Source: Pelobacter sp. UBA6093
GTDB taxonomy: Bacteria > Desulfobacterota > Desulfuromonadia > Desulfuromonadales > Syntrophotaleaceae
Reading direction: 5' to 3'
DNA: 21,335 nucleotides
Assembly: GCA_002435955.1 (NCBI GenBank)
Contig: DIWZ01000002.1
Span: 19,122-40,456 of the forward strand
Both the position numbers and the translations under genes were made by a program. Shown here in pieces: positions 15,144-21,335 of the stretch; the first letter of the stretch is position 1; each line of letters starts with the position of its first letter. The notes under the pieces were generated by a model, which had not been told where the DNA came from, did not search any database, and was given only the letters and a program-made list of their open reading frames with translations.

Positions 15144-15797
15144 TCAGGGGCGGTGCCCGATGGTAACCTTGACTTCAACGTTTTGAGGATTTTTCAGCCA
15201 TGTGAATTTACCGCGATAGCCAAGCGGTACGGCCTCGACCAGATTGCTGCGTGTACCGGCTATGTTCAACGGCGTGGTATCAATCTGCTGCAGGGCGTCC
15301 AACTCTCCCTGGGCACCTTCGACAATAACCGATGCTGGCACAGCAGTCACCTTTTCAACCCGAAAACCCTCCGCCGGGATCCCTTTAAGAAGCGGGTTCA
15401 CCGGCACCTTTTTGACCCCGATTCGCTCCACCTTGACATCGACATAAGATGGAGACAAGCGGGTCACCTTGAGGGGCGCAGGGATATTGAGTCGTTCGTC
15501 CAGGCGTATAAAGGAAGTCAACCCTGGTGAAAGATCCTGCAGATCGACTACAATGCGCAAATCCTCCGCACCCATATTCATCAACAAGGTGCGTGGCCCG
15601 CTGATACGCACTGCCACCTCATTGGGAACTTCATTGGCGATCATCATCGCCGTTGGAAGATTTTTCATCTCCAGCGGCACGGCATAGGATCGCTCCAGCT
15701 TGCGCTCGCCCATGACAAAAAACCACAGGATGAGAGCGAAAACGATGGACAAAAGTTTCAGCGCCCAGTTTTCCGTCAGCAATTTAAACATGGTCAC
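15144..15797 (-). CDS. cdaR: YbbR-domain protein, likely CdaA regulator
   Basis: Membrane-anchored protein of 217 residues. An N-terminal transmembrane helix (about 10-30, LKLLSIVFALILWFFVMG) is followed by an extracytoplasmic part with about two YbbR repeats (roughly 35-115 and 120-205), for example VAVRISGPRTLL and VPASVIVEGAQGELDAL. In Firmicutes CdaR binds the cyclase CdaA and modulates c-di-AMP synthesis. Its place directly between cdaA and glmM supports the same role. The GTG at 15797 overlaps the cdaA stop (GTGA), with GGAAG 5 bases upstream; the ATG at 15791 is an equally possible start. Confidence 0.88.
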   Translation of the reverse strand: MTMFKLLTENWALKLLSIVFALILWFFVMGERKLERSYAVPLEMKNLPTAMMIANEVPNEVAVRISGPRTLLMNMGAEDLRIVVDLQDLSPGLTSFIRLDERLNIPAPLKVTRLSPSYVDVKVERIGVKKVPVNPLLKGIPAEGFRVEKVTAVPASVIVEGAQGELDALQQIDTTPLNIAGTRSNLVEAVPLGYRGKFTWLKNPQNVEVKVTIGHRP

Positions 15798-16579
15798 TTA
15801 TTCTTCCGGGGAGAACGGGGCTCCAAAAGGTTTTTCAGCATCCGACTCAAAGACGAGGAATCGAGATCACGGGTGATACGCCCACCGACTATCAGGGAGA
15901 TTTTACCGGTCTCCTCGGAAACCACAATAGCCAGGGCATCGACCAGTTCGGTTAATCCGATTGCAGCCCGGTGGCGGGTACCAAGGGCCTTGCTGATATC
16001 GGGGTTCTGGGAGAGGGGCAAAAAGCAGCCGGCCCGCGTCAACCTCCCCTGCTGCACCACCAGGGCACCATCATGCAAAGGGGAATACGGCAGAAAAATG
16101 GAAGTAATGAGATCACTGGTAACCTTGGCGTCGATTTCGACACCGACTTCAAGAAAATCCTTGATCCCGGTTTCCCGCTCCAGCACCAGCAAAGCGCCGA
16201 TCCGACGATTGGCCATATTCACGCAGGCCTTGACCAGTTCGGAAATAACCTCGTTCTCTTCCCGATATGACAGATCAGAGAAAAATGGATTGGCACCTAC
16301 ATGGATCAGGGCACGACGGATGTCGTTCTGAAAAAGCACAACGATCACCAGAATAATGGACGATAGAAAATTATCCAGTATCCAGTGAAGCGTGAAAAGT
16401 CCGGCGACCTGGGAAGCCACGTAAACCAGAAGGATCACCGCCAGTCCGGACAACATCTGGACGGCGCGGGTGCCCTTGATCAGAAGAATGATGCGATAAA
16501 TGATAAAAGCAACGATAACGACATCAAGCGGATCAAGCAACCATCTGAAATTCTGAATATAATCAAAAAATCCGCTCAT
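15794..16579 (-). CDS. cdaA: Diadenylate cyclase (c-di-AMP synthase)
   Basis: Inner-membrane enzyme that makes cyclic di-AMP from two ATP. It has 261 residues, close to Firmicute CdaA (about 270). Three N-terminal transmembrane helices (about 18-34, 42-60, 66-84) are followed by a cytosolic DAC domain. The two catalytic motifs are intact: LHDGALVV with Asp170-Gly171-Ala172, and GTRHRAAIG with Arg202-His203-Arg204. The start at 16579 gives the usual short lead before the first helix; the frame is open further upstream but that part overlaps folP. It lies 32 bases after folP and overlaps cdaR by 4 bases. c-di-AMP commonly controls potassium and osmolyte balance; no such target gene is in the window apart from the CBS protein as a possible receptor. 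Confidence 0.95.
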   Translation of the reverse strand: MSGFFDYIQNFRWLLDPLDVVIVAFIIYRIILLIKGTRAVQMLSGLAVILLVYVASQVAGLFTLHWILDNFLSSIILVIVVLFQNDIRRALIHVGANPFFSDLSYREENEVISELVKACVNMANRRIGALLVLERETGIKDFLEVGVEIDAKVTSDLITSIFLPYSPLHDGALVVQQGRLTRAGCFLPLSQNPDISKALGTRHRAAIGLTELVDALAIVVSEETGKISLIVGGRITRDLDSSSLSRMLKNLLEPRSPRKNK

Positions 16580-16611
16580 TTTATCGAAATCCGCTCGCTG
16601 TCCAACAAGGT

Positions 16612-17547
16612 TTAGGGGAGTTGCCGATGCACCACAGCCCATGCCATGAGAGCCGCTTCCCGGGCAGGCCGCACGTCGTGCACCCTGAAAATCTGCACCC
16701 CGCACGCCACCCCGAGAGCCACCGTAGCCAGAGTGCCGTTCAGGCGCTCGGCCGGATCGGATTGTCCCACAATCTGACCGATGAAATTTTTACGCGAGGT
16801 GCCAAGCAGCACAGGCAGCCCAAGAGCATGAAACTCCCGCAGCCGGCACAGGATCTCCAGATTGCCGGATAGATCCTTGCCGAATCCGATGCCGGGATCG
16901 ATAGCCAGCTTGGAGCGGGGGATGCCGGCAGCTTCAGCTTGCTGCACCGCTTTTTGCAGATAAGCCATGATCTCCATCAACAGGTCGTGGTAGCCGGTAT
17001 CCGCCTGCATGTTCGCAGGCTTTCCGCGGGTATGCATGAGAAAAGCCCCCGCGCCGCACGCGGCGACGACATCGGCCATATCCGGATCAAAGGCAAACCC
17101 GCTGATGTCGTTGACAAACTCGGCCCCGGCAGCTACCGCCGCGCGCGCCACGTTACTTTTATTGGTATCGATGGACAACGGACACGGCACGGCACCGGCC
17201 AGAGCTTCGATGACCGGTATCACCCGGTCGAGTTCTTCCTGCTCGCCAACCAGAACCGCCCCCGGCCGGGTACTCTCCCCGCCGACGTCGATAATATCGG
17301 CGCCCTCTTCCAGCATACGCCGCGCCCGGGCCAAGGCATGGTCCACCGAGTCCGCACGGCTGCCGGGAAAAAAGGAATCGGGCGTGACATTGAGGATACC
17401 CATGATCACTGGCCGCCGCAGATCGAGCCAGCAACTGCGCCCCTGCATGGTGAGCGGCAGACCTGCCGGATCAGGGCTCCCCCCGCAGGCAGGTGGGCAA
17501 CCGAAAAACTGATCCGGTGAATCCACCGGATCAGATAGGCTGTTCAT
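16612..17547 (-). CDS. folP: Dihydropteroate synthase
   Basis: Joins p-aminobenzoate to 6-hydroxymethyl-7,8-dihydropterin pyrophosphate in folate synthesis, the target of sulfonamides. From the ATG at 17547 it has 311 residues. Seen: MGILNVTPDSF (49-59), DVGGESTRPGA (87-97), LSIDT, FVNDISG, DPGIGFGK and GTSRKNFIG, in family order. About 40 N-terminal residues precede the conserved core; they are Pro/Gly/Asp-rich and lie over a strong hairpin (17504-17534). The ATG at 17547 has GAAGG 7 bases upstream, whereas the next ATG at 17448 has no clear ribosome site, so I prefer the longer form but not firmly. It follows ftsH by 40 bases and precedes cdaA by 32. Confidence 0.92.
   Translation of the reverse strand: MNSLSDPVDSPDQFFGCPPACGGSPDPAGLPLTMQGRSCWLDLRRPVIMGILNVTPDSFFPGSRADSVDHALARARRMLEEGADIIDVGGESTRPGAVLVGEQEELDRVIPVIEALAGAVPCPLSIDTNKSNVARAAVAAGAEFVNDISGFAFDPDMADVVAACGAGAFLMHTRGKPANMQADTGYHDLLMEIMAYLQKAVQQAEAAGIPRSKLAIDPGIGFGKDLSGNLEILCRLREFHALGLPVLLGTSRKNFIGQIVGQSDPAERLNGTLATVALGVACGVQIFRVHDVRPAREAALMAWAVVHRQLP
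17504..17534 (-). terminator. Terminator-like hairpin inside the 5' end of folP
   Basis: CTGATCCGGTG (17524-17534 on the minus strand) and CACCGGATCAG (17509-17519) form a perfect 11-bp stem with a 4-base loop, followed by TTTTT. This has every part of an intrinsic terminator. It starts 13 bases after the first base of the folP ATG at 17547 and 54 bases after the last base of the ftsH stop. A third copy of CTGATCCGG follows at 17467-17475 and could pair with the second arm instead. Confidence 0.7.
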
Positions 17548-17587
17548 ACGCCGGCCTTCGTGAAAAATACCCGGGGACGGCAATTTA

Positions 17588-19438
17588 TCAGGCCTCAACC
17601 GTCGCAGTATCATCCGAACCATCGGCGGCGCCTTGGCTGGCAGCCGGGTCGGCGTCTTCGAGGATCATGCGGCGTACTTCTTCTCCATCAAGGGTTTCAA
17701 GCTCCAGCAGAGCCTCGGCGACGCGTACCAGGCCATCGCGATGCGCCTCCAGAATCTGGCGCGCCTGCTCGTAGCTCTTTTGTACGATACGCCGGATTTC
17801 GGTGTCGATCTCTACCGCCGTAGACTCGCTGTAATTGCGTGCATGACCCAGATCGCGGCCAAGGAAAACTTCGGCTTCCTTTTCCCCGAATGCCAAAGGC
17901 CCGATCTTGTCGCTCATGCCCCATTCGCAAACCATCTTGCGCGCGATATGGGTTGCCCGCTCGATGTCGTTGCTGGCGCCGCTGGTTATTTCGCCGAACA
18001 CCAGTTCTTCCGCCACCCGCCCGGCAAGCAGACCGCAGATGGCGGATTCCAGTCCGCTACGGGACTGGTTGTATTTTTCTTCCTGGGGCAGGAACATGGT
18101 CACACCCAGCGCCCGGCCGCGCGGGATGATGGAGACCTTGTGCACCGGATCGGCCTCCGCCAAAAACAGGGGCACCAGAGCATGGCCCGCCTCGTGATAA
18201 GCGGTAACCCGTTTTTCTTTTTCGGTAATCACCAAGGAGCGACGTTCGGCCCCCATCAACACTTTGTCCTTGGCCTCTTCCAGATCCAGCATGTCGACCT
18301 GGTCTTTGTTCCTGCGAGCCGCCAGCAACGCAGCTTCGTTAACCAGGTTGGCCAGGTCGGCACCCGAAAAACCGGGGGTGCTTTTGGCCACGACTTCGAG
18401 TTTGACATCGGGCCCGAGCGGTACCTTGCGTGCATGCACGTCAAGAATCATGGCGCGCCCCTTGATATCCGGGCGCGGCACCACCACCTGACGGTCAAAC
18501 CGGCCAGGCCGCAACAGGGCCGGATCGAGAACGTCGGGACGGTTGGTGGCGGCGATCAGAATGACCCCTTCATTGGACTCGAAACCGTCCATCTCCACCA
18601 GCAACTGGTTGAGGGTCTGTTCGCGCTCGTCGTGCCCGCCGCCCAGGCCGGCACCGCGATGACGACCAACGGCATCGATCTCATCGATAAAAATGATGCA
18701 GGGAGCATTTTTCTTGCCCTGCAAAAACAGATCACGAACCCGGCTGGCACCTACCCCGACAAACATCTCGACAAAATCGGAGCCGGAGATGGAGAAAAAC
18801 GGCACCCCGGCTTCTCCGGCAATGGCGCGCCCGAGCAGGGTTTTACCCGTTCCCGGAGGTCCGATCAGCAAAACCCCCTTGGGGATCCTGCCGCCAAGGC
18901 GGGAGAATTTTTTGGGATCTTTCAGAAACGCGACGATCTCCTGCAGTTCGTCCTTGGCTTCATCGATGCCGGCAACGTCCTTGAAAGTCACCTGGTTGCC
19001 GGTATCGGTCAGCAGCCTGGCCTTGCTCTTGCCGAAACTCATGGCCTTGCCGCCACTCGATTGCATCTGGCGAATGAAAAAGATCCATACGCCGATGAAT
19101 AAAATGATGGGGCCCCAGTAAAACAGCATGGTCATCCAGAAACCGCGGTCTTCCTCGGGCTTGGCCTGAATGATTACCCCCTTGGCGCGCAACATTTCGA
19201 CCAGACGAGGATCGTCGGGTGCAAAAGTCTTGAAGACGGTACCGTCCTGGTCCTTGCCCTCGACATTCGGGCCTTCCAGCATGACCTCCTGAACGGACCC
19301 TTCTTCCACGGCATCCAGAAATGCCGTATAGGATATGGCTTTCGGCTCATCTTTATGGCTGGTCATAAGATTAAACAGAGTCAGCATGACCAACAGGATG
19401 ACCAACCAAAGTGCCAGATTTTTGTAGATCGGATTCAC
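17588..19438 (-). CDS. ftsH: ATP-dependent zinc metalloprotease FtsH
   Basis: Membrane-anchored AAA+ protease that degrades misfolded membrane proteins and regulatory proteins such as LpxC or sigma-32 in other bacteria. It has 616 residues. Seen: two transmembrane helices (about 8-25 and 104-123) around a small periplasmic domain; Walker A GPPGTGKT (193-200); Walker B IIFIDEID (248-255); second region of homology with LLRPGRFDR (308-316); the zinc site HEAGH (415-419) with the third ligand Asp491 in SNDIERAT. The acidic tail is normal. The start is a GTG at 19438 with a strong ribosome site (AAGGGGG) 4 bases upstream. It lies 96 bases after tilS, the common tilS-ftsH-folP order. Confidence 0.97.
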   Translation of the reverse strand: MNPIYKNLALWLVILLVMLTLFNLMTSHKDEPKAISYTAFLDAVEEGSVQEVMLEGPNVEGKDQDGTVFKTFAPDDPRLVEMLRAKGVIIQAKPEEDRGFWMTMLFYWGPIILFIGVWIFFIRQMQSSGGKAMSFGKSKARLLTDTGNQVTFKDVAGIDEAKDELQEIVAFLKDPKKFSRLGGRIPKGVLLIGPPGTGKTLLGRAIAGEAGVPFFSISGSDFVEMFVGVGASRVRDLFLQGKKNAPCIIFIDEIDAVGRHRGAGLGGGHDEREQTLNQLLVEMDGFESNEGVILIAATNRPDVLDPALLRPGRFDRQVVVPRPDIKGRAMILDVHARKVPLGPDVKLEVVAKSTPGFSGADLANLVNEAALLAARRNKDQVDMLDLEEAKDKVLMGAERRSLVITEKEKRVTAYHEAGHALVPLFLAEADPVHKVSIIPRGRALGVTMFLPQEEKYNQSRSGLESAICGLLAGRVAEELVFGEITSGASNDIERATHIARKMVCEWGMSDKIGPLAFGEKEAEVFLGRDLGHARNYSESTAVEIDTEIRRIVQKSYEQARQILEAHRDGLVRVAEALLELETLDGEEVRRMILEDADPAASQGAADGSDDTATVEA

Positions 19439-19511
19439 TATTCCCCCTTACTTTGCGCGGTTGCGACCCCGACGTGCCAGAATAAGGCCAAAACCACTGA
19501 AATGTTTTCGA

Positions 19512-19540
19512 AATTTATCATAATCCCTTTAGGTTCACAA
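19512..19540 (-). promoter_or_regulatory. Possible ftsH promoter in the tilS-ftsH gap
   Basis: On the minus strand TTGTGA (overlapping the tilS stop) is followed after 17 bases by TAAATT. The transcript would start about 65 bases before the ftsH GTG. The match is moderate and no regulator site, such as a heat-shock sigma element, is recognised. Confidence 0.3.
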
Positions 19541-20911
19541 GCCTTGATTGCCCCGGTGGGTGCCGGTAACCGCCAATCTCAACACCGGGCCGCCCTCTTG
19601 TGGTGGCCGGAAACCGTGACAGCGTCGAAGCCCGGGAAGCCAGAGGATTTCCTGCGCCACCACCAACGGCCATGACCGGCGCAATTCCCGTTCGAGCTTG
19701 AGGTCGATAAAAAAATCCTTGAGCTTGCGATGGCCGGGCGCTCCACTTGGATAAAATCTGTCGCCAGGTAAAAAGGAACGTACCAGCAAGGGGAATGCCA
19801 CCAATGCGGCATCAAATTCCACAGTCCAACGATCCTCTCCGGTGCAACCATCCGTCAGGACGACCTGCAACCGGCCACCGCCCGGCAAATCGTACACCCC
19901 CGGACCAGGGACCGCAACTGCAAAGCCCCCGGCAACCGGCGGAGCCTCGGTACGCAGCCAGAGTTTCTGGTAACGGCGTGCCGCCCAGACCCCCGGTAGA
20001 TGAACCTCCGACTCGGGATGCGGGCTGTCCAACAGATCTTCGAGGGCAGCCAGGTGTTGCGCCGCGATACCGCGCAAGTCACCTCGCAGCCGCTCCAAAG
20101 CGCCACGCAGCACACGGGTTCGAAGCGCGGGGTGCAACAAGGCCAACCCTTCCCGGGACAACCGCAAACCACCGTCGCCTTCTTCGCACAGAGGTTCCAG
20201 GTGCATGGCAACCTGCAGATCCCAGTACTCTTCCTCCAGGGCGATACGTCGACTGAGACGCGCCAGGTGCTCATCGATACGGGGATTGAATTCGCGCAAA
20301 TGCGGCAACAGATCGTGCCGCAGGCGATTGCGGGTAAAAGTGGTATCGGCGTTACTCAGGTCTTCGACGTGGGGGAGCCGACGCGCGGCGAGATGGTGCA
20401 GAATCTGACTGCGGGAAAACGGCAACAGGGGCCGAATGAAAGGATCGAAACGCAACCGCATGCCAGCAAGCCCCGATAGACCGCTGCCACGCAACAGCCG
20501 CAGCAAAAAGGTTTCAGCCTGATCATCGCGGTGGTGGCCCAGAGCGATGAGATGACAGTCCGCCAGGCGGGCCGATTCCTGCAGAAAAGCCCGCCGCTCA
20601 TCTCTGGCGACCTCCTCCAGACCCTGCCTGCGGGCCGCGGCCAAACCTGGAATATCCCGGCGGCCAACCCTCAGGGGAACTTTGCGCTGGACACAAAAAT
20701 CCTGCACAAATTCCACATCGCGGGAGCTTTCCGCACGCATGCCATGGTCCATGTGCGCCGCCCGCACCTCGAACTGCAGCGTTTCGGCGGCCTGCAGCAA
20801 CAGATCGAGCAGCACCACCGAGTCGGCTCCGCCCGACAGTGCCACCAGTATCCGGTCCCCTGCCCTGATCCGGGCATGCTTGACAAGGATGCGATTAAAC
20901 AGAGTCTGCAT
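19535..20911 (-). CDS. tilS: tRNA(Ile)-lysidine synthetase
   Basis: Modifies C34 of the CAU-anticodon tRNA-Ile2 to lysidine, changing its identity from Met to Ile so that it reads AUA. It has 458 residues, in the range of the long form with C-terminal substrate-binding domains. Seen: the PP-loop LSGGADSVVL (SGGADS 26-31), AHMDHGMR (52-59), GHHRDDQAETFLLRLLRG (125-142), and the C-terminal domain with PGDRFYP and KLKDFFIDLKL. The ATG at 20911 gives the standard N-terminus; GGAGG is 12 bases upstream, a longish spacing. Only 70 bases separate it from a tRNA with a CAT anticodon. The gene is unusually Arg- and Leu-rich, but its frame is clean throughout. Confidence 0.95.
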   Translation of the reverse strand: MQTLFNRILVKHARIRAGDRILVALSGGADSVVLLDLLLQAAETLQFEVRAAHMDHGMRAESSRDVEFVQDFCVQRKVPLRVGRRDIPGLAAARRQGLEEVARDERRAFLQESARLADCHLIALGHHRDDQAETFLLRLLRGSGLSGLAGMRLRFDPFIRPLLPFSRSQILHHLAARRLPHVEDLSNADTTFTRNRLRHDLLPHLREFNPRIDEHLARLSRRIALEEEYWDLQVAMHLEPLCEEGDGGLRLSREGLALLHPALRTRVLRGALERLRGDLRGIAAQHLAALEDLLDSPHPESEVHLPGVWAARRYQKLWLRTEAPPVAGGFAVAVPGPGVYDLPGGGRLQVVLTDGCTGEDRWTVEFDAALVAFPLLVRSFLPGDRFYPSGAPGHRKLKDFFIDLKLERELRRSWPLVVAQEILWLPGLRRCHGFRPPQEGGPVLRLAVTGTHRGNQGL

Positions 20912-20936
20912 TGATCTTCATGACCTCCGGCAGCTC

Positions 20937-20977
20937 AAAAAGAAAAAGACCCTCACTGGCATCCAGGAGGGTCTTTT
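20937..20977 (-). terminator. Strong intrinsic terminator between the tRNA and tilS
   Basis: AAAAGACCCTC and GAGGGTCTTTT (20944-20954 with 20967-20977) form an 11-bp stem, extended by CTGG-CAT-CCAG past a bulged A. On the minus strand the stem is followed by TTTTTCTTTTT. It ends the tRNA transcript 4 bases after its CCA end. Confidence 0.88.
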
Positions 20978-20981
20978 ATGA

Positions 20982-21058
20982 TGGTGGCGGTGCAGAGATT
21001 CGAACTCCGGACACTGCGGATATGAGCCGCATGCTCTAACCAACTGAGCTACACCGCC
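20982..21058 (-). tRNA. tRNA with CAT anticodon, probably elongator tRNA-Met
   Basis: The full cloverleaf is visible on the minus strand: acceptor GGCGGTG with CACCGCC (7 bp), D arm GCTC...GAGC, anticodon stem TGCGG/CCGCA around loop CTCATAT (anticodon CAT), T arm CGGAG/CTCTG with TTCGAAT, discriminator A and an encoded CCA. The acceptor pairs fully and the 5' end is not the C1:A72 mismatch of initiator tRNA. The beginning GGCGGTGTAGCTCAG resembles Bacillus elongator tRNA-Met. The other CAT species, tRNA-Ile2 (the TilS substrate), cannot be fully excluded, but known examples begin differently (GGCCCCT or GGACCTT). Confidence 0.93.
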
Positions 21059-21103
21059 TTATTTACAACGGCCACCAAGGGGTTGCCCCCTCAAGTGGGC
21101 TCT

Positions 21104-21133
21104 TATATAAACCAAAGGATCCGACCTTGTCAA
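21104..21133 (-). promoter_or_regulatory. Sigma-70 promoter of the tRNA gene
   Basis: On the minus strand a consensus TTGACA (21133-21128) is followed by an A/T-rich -10: TATATA at 18-base spacing (21109-21104) or TTATAT at 17. Transcription would start about 40 bases before the tRNA. It is the best promoter in the window and the only convincing one upstream of the tilS-ftsH-folP genes. Confidence 0.75.
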
Positions 21134-21138
21134 GCATA

Positions 21139-21335
21139 AAGCTGGCAAGAAAATACAATTGCTTCAACATGCCGGTCAATCCTGCACCACCCCTCCGAAG
21201 CGAGCCTGTCAAAGCACCGCGCGGAAGCGTGCGAACCAATGTAAACCTTGACAATTGCCGCCGAAAATAATAATTAGTGTCCATCCGGAAACTATGGATG
21301 GGCACGGTGTAGTTTTCATATGGGAAACGAGCAAT
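21139..21335. other. Right-end intergenic stretch, no gene seen
   Basis: Beyond the tRNA promoter no coding frame looks real; the minus-strand frame at 21063-21305 runs through the tRNA promoter and has no family resemblance. A plus-strand TTGACA (21248-21253) is present but followed by a poor -10. The hairpin at 21277-21305 is the main structure. The neighbouring gene must lie outside the window. Confidence 0.45.
21277..21305. repeat. 10-bp inverted repeat near the right edge
   Basis: GTGTCCATCC (21277-21286) pairs with GGATGGGCAC (21296-21305), with one G-T pair and a 9-base loop. It could be the hairpin end of a mobile element that continues past the window, or a leader structure. No transposase is visible. 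Confidence 0.4.

Noticed and set aside
17467..17534. Classical co-transcriptional attenuator formed by the three CTGATCCGG arms
   Set aside because: The competing third arm lies downstream of the T-run, so it could not form before polymerase passed the terminator; I keep only a post-transcriptional switch as a possibility.
17633..19102. Plus-strand frame of 489 codons opposite ftsH
   Set aside because: Antisense shadow of the highly conserved ftsH, caused by GC-rich codon use; no ribosome site or recognisable domain.
21063..21305. Minus-strand 80-codon frame before the tRNA
   Set aside because: It begins inside an inverted repeat, overlaps the tRNA promoter and has no domain or good ribosome site.

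Overview
The window carries a dense, mostly minus-strand block of housekeeping genes from a Gram-negative bacterium. The gene set and order (tilS, ftsH, folP, cdaA, cdaR, glmM, pdxJ, acpS, a CBS protein, tsaE, then lysC and cimA) resemble the anaerobic Desulfuromonadales (Pelobacter/Syntrophotalea/Geobacter type, formerly Deltaproteobacteria). Isoleucine precursor synthesis through citramalate and a c-di-AMP cyclase module in a Gram-negative background also fit. This assignment rests on gene order and remembered protein similarity, not on a search.

Layout. Positions 1-2390 (minus) hold nearly all of a Lon-like ATP-dependent protease, cut only at its extreme C-terminus. After a 320-base intergenic stretch with a perfect hairpin come three plus-strand genes: a DedA-PAP2 membrane fusion protein (2711-4219), then agmatine deiminase and N-carbamoylputrescine amidase (4287-6196), which overlap by 4 bases and make putrescine from agmatine. 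A structured 3' region and a shared terminator (6202-6313) separate them from the minus-strand genes. The first of these from the left is a 51-residue zinc-ribbon protein (6371-6526).

From 6696 to 21058 everything is on the minus strand. Read in the direction of transcription: a CAT-anticodon tRNA (probably elongator Met) with a strong promoter and its own terminator; tilS; ftsH; folP; cdaA-cdaR-glmM (c-di-AMP synthesis, its regulator and phosphoglucosamine mutase); pdxJ; acpS; a small two-CBS-domain protein; tsaE; lpdA; then, after a leader with two hairpins, lysC, cimA and a ComEA-like helix-hairpin-helix protein. Many neighbours are separated by 1-4 bases or overlap, so long co-transcribed units are likely.

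How the genes work together: cell-envelope precursors (glmM, DedA-PAP2), c-di-AMP signalling (cdaA/cdaR, possibly with the CBS protein as receptor), cofactors (folP, pdxJ, acpS), translation fidelity (tilS, tsaE, tRNA), membrane and cytosolic proteolysis (ftsH, Lon-like), aspartate-family and isoleucine synthesis (lysC, cimA) and polyamine synthesis (aguA/aguB). I see no CRISPR array, prophage or complete insertion sequence. The most unusual signals are regulatory: a textbook terminator hairpin just inside the start of folP, a terminator between the tRNA and tilS with no separate tilS promoter visible, and a possible c-di-AMP receptor in the cdaA operon.
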